Numbered from the stretch's first letter, positions 1 through 5,340 are shown. The stretch is DNA of 5,749 nucleotides from an uncultured Eubacteriales bacterium (GCA_934462885.1 CAKSJC010000117.1:1-5749), one strand, 5' to 3'. Numbers and translations: made by a program. Notes: generated by a model from the letters alone, not told the origin.

Positions 1-497
1 ACAAGATCAATGTTTCCGAGCTTTCCCGTCAGCTCGGCTGCAAGATAGTCGAGATTTCCGCACTCCGCGAAGAAGGAGTCATGGAAGCCGCCGAAGCCGC
101 TATTGACGCGGCAAAACACACAAAAACCATCCCTCAGCACAGCTTTTCGGGTCCTGTCGAACATACTCTCGCTCATATTGAGGAAGCAGCGCTTCACAAT
201 CTTCCGGAGGCTCAGCAGAGATGGTACGCTATTAAGATTTTCGAACACGATGAAAAAGCCATCGCTCAGCTTAACATTGGCCAAAAGATTCTCGATCACA
301 TAGAAAATGATATTAAAGCCGTTGAAGAAGAGCTTGACGATGATGCCGAGTCCATCATAACAAACGAACGTTACGTTTACATAGGTTCAATTATAAAGGC
401 TTGCTACAAGAAGAAAAACGCAGGCAAGCTTTCAACCTCCGATAAAATAAGGTCGTTACAAACCGTTGGCTCGGTCTCCCGATTTTCGCGGTTATAA
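1..497 (+). CDS. feoB: FeoB N-terminal fragment: end of GTPase domain plus helical domain (5' partial)
   Basis: The reading frame is open from base 3 and stops at TAA 495-497, giving 164 visible residues. The ATG at 81 is only an internal methionine, because the frame is open and FeoB-like upstream of it. The first residues include the E-I-S-A-L segment, the G5 loop of the FeoB G domain, which helps hold the guanine base. The Walker A and switch motifs are before the window. Residues after G5 are helical and charged and fit the four-helix regulatory domain that joins the G domain to the membrane part. The stretch N-E-R-Y-V-Y-I-G-S-I-I-K-A-C-Y-K-K-K before S-D-K-I is typical of clostridial FeoB. 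The last 15 or so residues (about 450-494) are out of frame and meaningless. In the cell this part would be cytosolic and control Fe2+ passage by binding GTP. Confidence 0.85.
   Translation, partial: KINVSELSRQLGCKIVEISALREEGVMEAAEAAIDAAKHTKTIPQHSFSGPVEHTLAHIEEAALHNLPEAQQRWYAIKIFEHDEKAIAQLNIGQKILDHIENDIKAVEEELDDDAESIITNERYVYIGSIIKACYKKKNAGKLSTSDKIRSLQTVGSVSRFSRL
446..452 (+). other. Frameshift site in feoB
   Basis: The sequence reads GATAAAATAAGGTCGTT at 441-457. Frame 3 gives D-K-I-R-S and frame 2 gives K-V-V-T-N-R-W. An ancestral form with GATA inserted after ATA would read D-K-I-D-K-V-V-T-N-R-W, matching the family. The deletion could come from slippage between short ATA/GATA repeats. Frame 2 has a stop at 443-445, so any ribosomal shift would have to happen within about ten bases, and no X-XXY-YYZ slippery heptamer is present. 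Programmed frameshifting is therefore unlikely. Confidence 0.75.
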
Positions 498-2143
498 TGT
501 TCTTGGTTTACTATATCTCCATGGTAACGGTCGGCAGCGCAGCTACCGACTGGGCAAATGACGGTGTGTTCGGCGACGGCTGGCACCTGTTCGGTATAGG
601 CTCAAGCGCTTATGAAGAAGCTGACGGCGAATACTCCGACGCACTTAACGCCATCAACGCTTTCGTCGAAGTTGATCCCGAAGCTGAAGACTTCAACGCT
701 GCAACCGCTTTGGAAGATATGAAAGATTTCGTTCCCGAATCAGAGAGTGAGACGGGAAGCGTAACTATCGAAGACGAAGAAACCCTCGCACAGAGTGATA
801 TGACCGTATATTACTCCGAAATACCTTCCGATGCTGATGAAGAATCCACAATCGGCACAACATATCTTGAAGCTGTTGAATACTTCAGCGAACATGTTGA
901 CGACGAATTTGCAGCTCCGGATCCGGCGGATTACGGCGTATGGATTCCCGGTATCCCCGTGCTTTTGAGCAACGCACTCAGAGTTGATTCTGATAATCCT
1001 GTTTGCCCCGAATGGCTCAGCGGACTTCTCCTTGACGGTATCGTGGCAGGCGTCGGCGCAGTACTCGGATTTGTTCCCCAGATGCTTGTACTATTTTTCC
1101 TCCTTGCGTTCCTCGAAGCTTGCGGTTACATGGCTCGTATAGCATTCGTCCTCGACCGTGTATTCCGTAAGTTCGGTCTTTCCGGTAAATCGTTTATCCC
1201 TATGCTGATCGGTACAGGATGCGGCGTTCCCGGTATCATGGCTTCACGTACTATCGAAAACGAACGCGACCGTCGTATGACTATAATGACCACAACGTTT
1301 ATCCCTTGCGGCGCTAAAGTTCCTTTCATTGCCATGATCGCAGGCGCTATATTCGGCGGTTCTGCTTGGGTGGCAACCTCCGCTTACTTCATCGGTATGG
1401 CTGCTATCATTATTTCCGGTATCATGCTTAAGAAAACAAAGATGTTCTCAGGAGATCCCGCTCCGTTCGTAATGGAGCTTCCGGCATACCACCTGCCTAC
1501 GCTTTTGAATGTTCTTCGTTCCATGTGGGAGCGCGGCTGGGCGTTCATTAAGAAGGCCGGCACGATCATTCTTCTTTCAACAATATTCGTTTGGTTCACA
1601 ACTTACTTCGGATTTACGGACGACGGCTTCCGTATGCTCGCCGAAGATGAAATTGACTCCTCGATTCTTGCTATGATCGGCGGAGCTATCGCTTGGATAT
1701 TCAAGCCTCTTGGTTGGGGTACATGGCAGGCAACAGTCGCTTCAATTACCGGTCTTGTTGCTAAGGAGAACATCGTCGGTACTATGGGTATCCTTTACGG
1801 CGCTTCCGGAAACGTATACGCTACTCTCTCCGAAGTGTTCACAGGCGTAACAGCTTACTCATTCCTCGTATTCAACCTTCTCTGCGCACCTTGCTTCGCA
1901 GCAATCGGAGCAATCAAACGTGAAATGAACAACGCTAAGTGGACATGGTTTGCTATCGGTTATCAGTGCGGTTTCGCTTATGTGATAGCTCTCATTATTA
2001 ACCAGCTCGGAAATCTGTTCACGGGAAATGTAAATGTAGTAGGTCTTATCGTTGCTCTGATAGCTATAGCCGCTATCGTTTACATGCTGGTTCGTCCGTA
2101 TAAAGAAGCTACAAAACTTACTAAAAACGTTAAAGTAAGCTAA
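497..2143 (+). CDS. feoB: FeoB C-terminal fragment: membrane permease domain with Gate motifs
   Basis: This 548-residue frame holds the Fe2+ permease part of FeoB. The first membrane helix is cut by the ATG: family residues L-G-L-P-I-F-A-V-I are encoded just upstream in the same frame, open from 446. Residues 1-16 are the rest of that helix. Residues 36-172 form a very acidic outside loop. Further membrane segments follow at roughly 177-210, 277-311, 353-372, 389-404, 452-472, 482-505 and 512-532. Gate motif 1 is at about 234-280 (G-T-G-C-G-V-P-G with Cys242; F-I-P-C-G-A-K-V-P with Cys271). Gate motif 2 contains N-L-L-C-A-P-C-F-A-A-I with Cys463 and Cys466. These conserved cysteines are thought to line the metal path. 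The ATG at 497 has no Shine-Dalgarno sequence but overlaps the previous stop as TAATG, so only translational coupling could start it. Otherwise the segment is untranslated. Confidence 0.85.
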   Translation: MFLVYYISMVTVGSAATDWANDGVFGDGWHLFGIGSSAYEEADGEYSDALNAINAFVEVDPEAEDFNAATALEDMKDFVPESESETGSVTIEDEETLAQSDMTVYYSEIPSDADEESTIGTTYLEAVEYFSEHVDDEFAAPDPADYGVWIPGIPVLLSNALRVDSDNPVCPEWLSGLLLDGIVAGVGAVLGFVPQMLVLFFLLAFLEACGYMARIAFVLDRVFRKFGLSGKSFIPMLIGTGCGVPGIMASRTIENERDRRMTIMTTTFIPCGAKVPFIAMIAGAIFGGSAWVATSAYFIGMAAIIISGIMLKKTKMFSGDPAPFVMELPAYHLPTLLNVLRSMWERGWAFIKKAGTIILLSTIFVWFTTYFGFTDDGFRMLAEDEIDSSILAMIGGAIAWIFKPLGWGTWQATVASITGLVAKENIVGTMGILYGASGNVYATLSEVFTGVTAYSFLVFNLLCAPCFAAIGAIKREMNNAKWTWFAIGYQCGFAYVIALIINQLGNLFTGNVNVVGLIVALIAIAAIVYMLVRPYKEATKLTKNVKVS

Positions 2144-2150
2144 CTCAACT

Positions 2151-2160
2151 CTTTGCAAAG
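2151..2160. repeat. Small perfect palindrome after feoB
   Basis: CTTTGCAAAG is a perfect ten-base palindrome starting seven bases after the feoB stop, next to the larger inverted repeat. A ten-base palindrome is expected a few times by chance in a window this size, so no function is claimed. Confidence 0.3.
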
Positions 2161-2162
2161 TC

Positions 2163-2230
2163 GGCAAATCGTGCGTTGCTCCTCAGCGTTCATCCTCCTG
2201 AAAAAAGCTACGCAACGCACGATTCGCGCC
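2163..2230. repeat. 68-base inverted-repeat element between feoB and its terminator
   Basis: The arm AATCGTGCGTTGC (2167-2179) has an exact reverse complement, GCAACGCACGATT (2212-2224). The match continues outward with a small indel: GGC-A before the left arm and CGC-GCC after the right arm, giving ends GGC...GCC. The middle is about 32 bases and not strongly paired. The arms are GC-rich compared with the flanks, and no T-run follows the right arm, so this is not a standard terminator. It could be a dispersed intergenic repeat (REP or MITE-like), a processed RNA hairpin, or a protein-binding site. The inverted repeat is certain; its role is not. Confidence 0.65.
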
Positions 2231-2260
2231 TTCTTATATTAGACTATTCGGCAAAAAGCC

Positions 2261-2319
2261 GCTGTCGCATTCAGAATCAGTGACAGCTCTTGAAAAATCC
2301 AAAGTTTTGGACAAGAGTT
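2261..2319 (+). other. Two adjacent potential RNA hairpins upstream of the feoB terminator
   Basis: Hairpin 1 pairs GCTGTCGC (2261-2268) with GTGACAGC (2280-2287) around an 11-base loop, with one G-T wobble. Hairpin 2 pairs CTCTTG (2287-2292) with CAAGAG (2312-2317); inside it TCCAAA (2298-2303) pairs with TTTGGA (2306-2311), leaving an A5 bulge on one side. Together with the terminator that follows they form three stem-loops in about 90 bases. This may be a structured 3' end that protects the feoB message. No known riboswitch class is recognised. Confidence 0.45.
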
Positions 2320-2360
2320 CGGGGAAAACTTTTTAGAAAAGTTTTCCCCGATTTGTTTTA
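2319..2360 (+). terminator. Intrinsic terminator after feoB
   Basis: TCGGGGAAAACTTTT (2319-2333) is exactly complementary to AAAAGTTTTCCCCGA (2337-2351). This makes a 15-base-pair stem with a three-base loop, followed by the T-rich tract TTTGTTTTA. It is a strong rho-independent terminator for transcripts coming from feoB. On the opposite strand no T-run follows the stem, so it should act mainly in the plus direction. Confidence 0.87.
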
Positions 2361-2493
2361 TAGAGCGTTAAAGAAAAAGCATCGTTCTTCCTTAATTTTT
2401 CCACAACACATACTTTAATCACAAATTCAACATTCAGTCCTGCCATCCCATATAATGTCTTTTTTGTATATACTGATACTGAAAAAAGCGATA
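2353..2493. other. Gene-free A/T-rich gap
   Basis: This is the end of the gap of about 350 bases between feoB and the next gene. It holds no convincing ORF, tRNA or clear terminator for the minus-strand small gene. An imperfect stem (ACTGAT at 2473-2478 and ATCAGT near 2496-2501) spans the end of that gene, but on the minus strand its T-run sits in the loop, so it is not a standard terminator. Confidence 0.4.
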
Positions 2494-2709
2494 TCAATCA
2501 GTTATACCGTTTTGAAAAAGTCTTTCAGATATCATTATTGCTTTACAGCATTTTTCAAGATTTGATGCCGCAAGCCGCAAATTCTCCGCACTTCGAATAT
2601 ATTCTCCCTCCTCGGCAAGCAAAACCTGTGTTTCCGGCGGAAGAGATAAAAAATATTTTCTCGTTGAACTGCTATTACATATTAACTCCTTAAGGTTTGC
2701 GTAGTACAC
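2494..2709 (-). CDS. 71-aa small hypothetical protein
   Basis: The start is GTG at 2709, chosen because GAGGAG lies eight bases upstream on the minus strand and a TGA stop lies about 20 bases further up in the same frame. The protein is hydrophilic, with no signal peptide or membrane span. The N-terminal half has an S-S-S-T-R-K-Y-F-L-S-L-P-P-E-T-Q stretch (residues 13-28), followed by predicted helix (about 29-65, A-E-N-L-R-L-A-A-S-N-L-E-K) and paired cysteines at 54-55. The S-x-R-x-[YF]-F-x-S-L-P pattern resembles, from memory, a family of small uncharacterised clostridial proteins; I know no function for it. Its start faces that of the 51-aa membrane protein gene, with 122 bases between them. 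Protein-like composition and the good ribosome site make it likely real. Confidence 0.68.
   Translation of the reverse strand: MYYANLKELICNSSSTRKYFLSLPPETQVLLAEEGEYIRSAENLRLAASNLEKCCKAIMISERLFQNGITD
2682..2690 (-). other. AAGGAG-ATG-TAA mini-motif inside the 71-aa gene
   Basis: On the minus strand AAGGAG is followed after five bases by ATG and at once by TAA, in a frame other than the gene's. It looks like a ribosome site with a start-stop codon pair, but it sits in codons 7-12 of the 71-aa gene, so it is probably coincidental. It was not used as the start because the resulting ORF has one codon. Confidence 0.15.
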
Positions 2710-2766
2710 GTATATTTCTCCTCTATTTCAAATTCAAGAAATCCTATATCTTTTTCAAGATAATCA

Positions 2767-2772
2767 ATTATA
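2767..2772 (-). promoter_or_regulatory. Candidate -10 box for the 71-aa gene
   Basis: The minus strand reads TATAAT, a perfect sigma-A -10 hexamer, 58 bases upstream of the GTG start. This would give a leader of about 50 bases. The sequence 17 bases further upstream is a poor -35 match and there is no TG extension, so the call rests on the -10 box alone. On the plus strand the overlapping bases 2769-2774 read TATAGT, which could serve the divergent gene, also without a clear -35. Confidence 0.3.
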
Positions 2773-2821
2773 GTATTTCCCGACATCTGATCCGGATATT
2801 TATAGAGACGGATAAAACAAA

Positions 2822-2829
2822 GGAGGTTT
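2822..2829 (+). promoter_or_regulatory. Strong Shine-Dalgarno site deciding the 51-aa start
   Basis: AGGAGG within ACAAAGGAGGTTTTT lies just upstream of ATG 2832 and matches the 16S 3' end almost completely. It fixes the start inside a longer open frame. It can also pair with CTCCTC at about 2718-2723 if a transcript includes that region. Confidence 0.7.
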
Positions 2830-2831
2830 TT

Positions 2832-2987
2832 ATGCATGAAGTAATGATCTCACAAGGATATTTTTTGGCCGTGATTGCCGTGGCTGTACTTATTTTTTTC
2901 ATTATCTTCGGTCGGACCATTCTTCGGATGATAATAAGAAAACTCGTCAAAAGAAAACGTACAATAAAAAAAGATATATCCCCATAA
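2832..2987 (+). CDS. 51-aa single-span membrane protein with basic tail, unknown function
   Basis: ATG at 2832 is preceded by AAAGGAGG with six bases of spacing, a near-ideal ribosome site. This start is preferred over the in-frame upstream start at 2697, which would add 45 residues of A/T-rich, non-protein-like sequence and overlap the divergent gene. Residues 1-10 are short and polar; about 11-27 form one hydrophobic helix (F-L-A-V-I-A-V-A-V-L-I-F-F-I-I-F). Residues 28-48 are strongly basic (about 11 Arg/Lys) with hydrophobics between. By the positive-inside rule the N-terminus is outside and the tail is cytosolic and amphipathic. It lacks the cysteines of FeoB-associated small proteins. 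It could be a small membrane regulator, a stress peptide or a type I toxin-like peptide; the sequence alone does not decide. Confidence 0.65.
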   Translation: MHEVMISQGYFLAVIAVAVLIFFIIFGRTILRMIIRKLVKRKRTIKKDISP

Positions 2988-3055
2988 ATGAAGGAGCGAT
3001 CTTTCTCGAAAGGGAATATAGCCTAACGCGTTTGTGTTGCAAATAATTCGCATTC

Positions 3056-3114
3056 AAAAAGAGATACCCGCGGGTAAACTGTAAAAACAGCTGCCTTGCA
3101 AGTATCTCTTTTCT
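3056..3114. terminator. Bidirectional intrinsic terminator between convergent genes
   Basis: AAAAGAGATAC (3057-3067) pairs exactly with GTATCTCTTTT (3102-3112). After a 2x2 internal loop, GCGGG (3070-3074) pairs with CTTGC (3095-3099) with wobbles, and CTGT/ACAG (3079-3082/3087-3090) forms a tip hairpin with an AAAA loop. The rod ends in T-rich sequence on both strands: TTTTCTGTTT on plus and CTCTTTTTG on minus. It lies between the 51-aa gene (plus) and the DUF4838 gene (minus), which face each other, so it can end both transcripts. A perfect 12-base palindrome, TACCCGCGGGTA (3065-3076), overlaps its left side. Confidence 0.72.
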
Positions 3115-3137
3115 GTTTCATGTAATCAGCAATTTTC

Positions 3138-3147
3138 TCTCATGAGA
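3138..3147. repeat. Small perfect palindrome in the DUF4838 3' flank
   Basis: TCTCATGAGA is a ten-base palindrome 24 bases beyond the DUF4838 stop. It is short and probably due to chance. Confidence 0.2.
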
Positions 3148-3170
3148 CGCATATTATTTCAAGATATTTC

Positions 3171-5081
3171 TTATTTCTTGTTAATGCGTTTCAGGTACGA
3201 ATCGTAACGATTGCGTGCTATTATGATGAAGTTGCCCATCTCTACGCTGTTGTATTCGCATACGAGAACTTTTCGGGAACCACCCATTGCATTGTATCTT
3301 GCTTCGATTCTCTTGTACACCTTTTCAAGGAAATCCATGTCTTCCATGATTCGCGCCGCTTCCTCGGGAGACGGGAACTTGTACTTCATATCAAGAAGAT
3401 ACACAAGCGCCATCTTGTCTTCTTCAAGACGTTCAATCAGTACTTCGTCGTCTCCGACAGCTTCGATTCCTTTTTCCACAAGCGCGAGATATTCTCTAAT
3501 CTTTTCGGGTGTCGTCCATGACTGATTGTATATCTCTTCGTTTTCCACATCACCGCGAAGAATAGTGCCGTTTGTGTTATGGTCTTCCATGTAGTTGTTG
3601 TAAACGGCGTAATAATATTCTTTCATGTATTCGCCGGCAGCGCCGTAGTAATACGTGGTAAACTCGTCAATAACAGCGTCAACGTCAATGTAAGGATTCC
3701 ACATCAGCTTTGCCGTGATGTAAGCATTGAGATATGACATAAAGCCGCCCGGTTCGCGATTACCCTGCATAAAGAGCATCGTAATGCCGTTTTCATAGAA
3801 ATACTGAATGTTTTCCTGCATGATTATTGAGTGCGGTGTCGGACACATCAGGTTTCCGAAATCAATAACTCCGCTCCACCAGTACGGCATACGGCAGAAT
3901 TTTTTCCATTCTTCGAATTGTTCGCGGACAGCGACGCTTTCTTCGTCGGTGCCGTTTGCAACGTGTGAGCCGTAGTTAACAAAGTGTACCATTACGTTGG
4001 GGGGACATTCCATATTCAGCGGCGGCAGATCGTACTCGCTGTACATCATAGTTGTGATGATCTTGTCCGGGAACGCTTCTGCAACTTTATTTATAAGATA
4101 GAACAGTGTGCCGCTCTTTCTTCCGCCCGCCGCTTCTGCGAGAGCGTTGCAATTTTCACATTCACATATTCCGGCAATGCCGTCGCCGATACTTACGCCC
4201 CAATATTTGATACTCGGGCTTTTAGCCATCTGTTCGCCGAGAACCTTGATTATTTCCGCAATCAGCTCGTCGTTCGACATACATAGCTGAGAATCCGAGC
4301 CTGCGTGTATGCTTGCGATACGGTATCCGTCGCCGTCCCGAGTCGAGGCGTATCCTGTTCCGGCGTCTCCCGGTATCTTTGAGTATGCGTACCATTCAGG
4401 GTGTTTTTCATAGTATTCCGCTGTTGGGATGATTGTTCTCGGAAGAGTGTGCCAAAGATGACCTATGGTTCTTGATACGGCTCCGCCAAGCTTATGCTTG
4501 GCATAATAGTCGCCGAAGTTAACGTCATAATATTCCAAAAGCCTGTAATCGAAATACGGAAGCTCAAGGTTAAATTCATCTTTTTCAATACCTACTGTCG
4601 TACTGTGCGGTATATAGTCGACGGTCGACGTAAGATATTTGCAGCCGCAGTTATCCTCAAAAAAGTCATAAATCGCCCAACGGACTGTTTCTTTCGTCTG
4701 ACCGTAGATCATAAGTTTGCCGTCGTGTTCCGCAATGAGGAAGCCTTCTTTTTTTGCAAGTCTTTCGCATTCGGGATCAAAGTTGTCCGAAAAAGGGTAT
4801 GTATCAATTACAACCTCAATCTTACCCGCCGGTTCTGATGTATCAACTCCGGTGACTTTGTTTATCATTTCATTGAACAGAGTGACTTCTCTTTCGCAGT
4901 TTCCGTCAACATCCGTTACGGAGTAGTTTATCTTGCCGTCGTCGACAAGAACAAGCTGTTCCGTATCGTTTATATTTTTGTACTCGACTTTATCCCCCAC
5001 ACCGTTTTTCAGCGATGCGTTCGGTACGCCTGTTGCCGCCAAGGTGCTTAATGCAAGCGCTAATGATATGAATTTTCTCAT
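3171..5081 (-). CDS. Secreted DUF4838 domain protein, putative carbohydrate-active enzyme
   Basis: This 636-residue protein starts at ATG 5081 with AAGGAAGAGG just upstream on the minus strand. Residues 1-18 are a Sec signal peptide (M-R-K-F, then a hydrophobic core, A-T-G before a likely cut). No lipobox cysteine is seen, so it is probably released or loosely wall-held. Residues 85-160 resemble the N-terminal domain of GH20/GH67-type enzymes (I-Y-G-Q-T-K-E-T-V-R-W-A-I-Y-D-F-F-E...G-C-K-Y-L). Residues about 175-485 match DUF4838: G-H-L-W-H-T-L-P, E-Y-Y-E-K-H-P-E-W-Y-A, Q-L-C-M-S-N, C-E-C-E-N-C (306-311, a possible metal or disulfide cluster), M-Q-G-N-R-E-P-G-G-F, and A-K-L-M-W-N-P-Y-I-D-V-D. 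From about 500 on there is a helical tail I do not recognise. DUF4838 proteins occur in polysaccharide-use loci, with the exact reaction unproven as far as I know. Its own promoter lies upstream, and an FGGY kinase precedes it on the same strand. Confidence 0.88.
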   Translation of the reverse strand: MRKFISLALALSTLAATGVPNASLKNGVGDKVEYKNINDTEQLVLVDDGKINYSVTDVDGNCEREVTLFNEMINKVTGVDTSEPAGKIEVVIDTYPFSDNFDPECERLAKKEGFLIAEHDGKLMIYGQTKETVRWAIYDFFEDNCGCKYLTSTVDYIPHSTTVGIEKDEFNLELPYFDYRLLEYYDVNFGDYYAKHKLGGAVSRTIGHLWHTLPRTIIPTAEYYEKHPEWYAYSKIPGDAGTGYASTRDGDGYRIASIHAGSDSQLCMSNDELIAEIIKVLGEQMAKSPSIKYWGVSIGDGIAGICECENCNALAEAAGGRKSGTLFYLINKVAEAFPDKIITTMMYSEYDLPPLNMECPPNVMVHFVNYGSHVANGTDEESVAVREQFEEWKKFCRMPYWWSGVIDFGNLMCPTPHSIIMQENIQYFYENGITMLFMQGNREPGGFMSYLNAYITAKLMWNPYIDVDAVIDEFTTYYYGAAGEYMKEYYYAVYNNYMEDHNTNGTILRGDVENEEIYNQSWTTPEKIREYLALVEKGIEAVGDDEVLIERLEEDKMALVYLLDMKYKFPSPEEAARIMEDMDFLEKVYKRIEARYNAMGGSRKVLVCEYNSVEMGNFIIIARNRYDSYLKRINKK

Positions 5082-5209
5082 AACCTCTTCCTTTATACTA
5101 ATTTTTTATCTGAACATGTTTTTACTTTGCTGACACCTACGCTTATCGTGACAGTCCGGCACTGCTGTCTAACATTTCAATTTAAAATGCTCTTTTTTAT
5201 TTATTTTTC
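5082..5209 (-). other. Predicted 5' leader of the DUF4838 gene
   Basis: From the expected start point near 5209 to the ATG the leader is about 128 bases, long for a simple message. It holds a modest stem: GACAG (5150-5154) with CTGTC (5165-5169), or the competing CAGT/ACTG pairing. The rest is A-rich. No known riboswitch, T-box or terminator-like U-tract is seen, so attenuation is possible but unsupported. Confidence 0.35.
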
Positions 5210-5215
5210 ATTTAT

Positions 5216-5244
5216 ATTTTATCACCGAGTTTTAATGTTGTCAA
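5216..5244 (-). promoter_or_regulatory. Sigma-A promoter of the DUF4838 gene
   Basis: The minus strand reads TTGACA (5244-5239), a spacer of exactly 17 bases, then TAAAAT (5221-5216). The -35 is perfect and the -10 has one mismatch to TATAAT. It sits in A/T-rich DNA and points at the DUF4838 gene. So strong a core suggests control by a repressor rather than by an activator. The bases just upstream of and overlapping the -35 (CAACCGTTAC on plus, 5242-5251) resemble a degenerate LacI-type half-site. Confidence 0.85.
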
Positions 5245-5330
5245 CCGTTACACACAAATTTAGTTATATTACATCTGTTTTTGAAAAATATTATGTGTAA
5301 ATTGCTCACAAAAATTGTTAGAGTAAAACA

Positions 5331-5340
5331 CAAGCGCTTG
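5331..5340. promoter_or_regulatory. Candidate LacI-family operator, distal site 1
   Basis: CAAGCGCTTG is a perfect ten-base palindrome with the central AAnCGnTT pattern shared by many LacI/GalR/CcpA-type operators. It lies about 87 bases upstream of the DUF4838 -35 box. It fits the CcpA cre consensus only in its core, so a local sugar repressor is at least as likely. A single palindrome this size can occur by chance. Confidence 0.42.

Larger units (their letters stand above)
1..2143 (+). pseudogene. feoB: feoB, ferrous iron transporter B, 5'-truncated by window edge and frameshifted
   Basis: Both parts of this locus match one FeoB protein: the end of the GTPase domain and the helical domain in frame 3 (from base 3), then the membrane domain in frame 2. 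The join falls in the conserved stretch linking the cytosolic part to the first membrane helix. Frame 3 reads S-D-K-I up to base 449. Frame 2 reads K-V-V-T-N-R-W-L-G-L-P-I-F from base 449. FeoB proteins usually read S-D-K-I-D-[RK]-[IV]-V-T-N-R-W here, so loss of four bases (a GATA copy after ATA) explains the break best. Loss of one base would also restore the frame but leaves one residue missing. No other damage is visible; the membrane part is intact to a normal C-terminus. The locus may be a recent pseudogene, a sequencing or assembly error, or a split gene translated by reinitiation. Promoter, start and most of the G domain lie upstream. Confidence 0.85.

Noticed and set aside
441..460. 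Programmed -1 frameshift in feoB
   Set aside because: No slippery heptamer or downstream pseudoknot is visible, the -1 frame has a stop at 443-445, and the family alignment is best restored by a four-base deletion.
2333..2446. Minus-strand 37-codon ORF starting ATG at 2446
   Set aside because: It reads straight into the feoB terminator stem, has no convincing ribosome site, and its last residues come from the terminator hairpin.
2473..2501. Terminator for the 71-aa gene
   Set aside because: The ACTGAT/ATCAGT stem is short and imperfect and on the minus strand the T-run lies in the loop rather than after the stem.
2682..2786. Minus-strand 34-codon ORF (M-S-G-N-T-I-I-D-Y-L-E-K...) overlapping the 71-aa gene start
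   Set aside because: Composition looks protein-like, but the ribosome site is weak and the likely TATAAT box at 2767-2772 lies inside it, so the expected transcript would start after its ATG.
2697..2831. Upstream extension of the 51-aa membrane protein
   Set aside because: The added residues are rich in Phe/Ile/Ser/Arg from A/T-rich DNA, overlap the divergent gene, and ignore the strong AGGAGG just before ATG 2832.
2988..3026. Twelve-codon ORF directly after the 51-aa gene stop
   Set aside because: Although its ATG abuts the TAA, there is no ribosome site and it is too short to support.
3056..3114. Riboswitch or tRNA-like RNA
   Set aside because: The multi-part stem drew attention, but it matches no class I know and its place between convergent genes with U-tracts on both sides is explained by termination.
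3984..4290. Plus-strand ORFs inside the DUF4838 gene
   Set aside because: They are opposite-strand shadows of a clearly coding gene, without ribosome sites or recognisable protein features.
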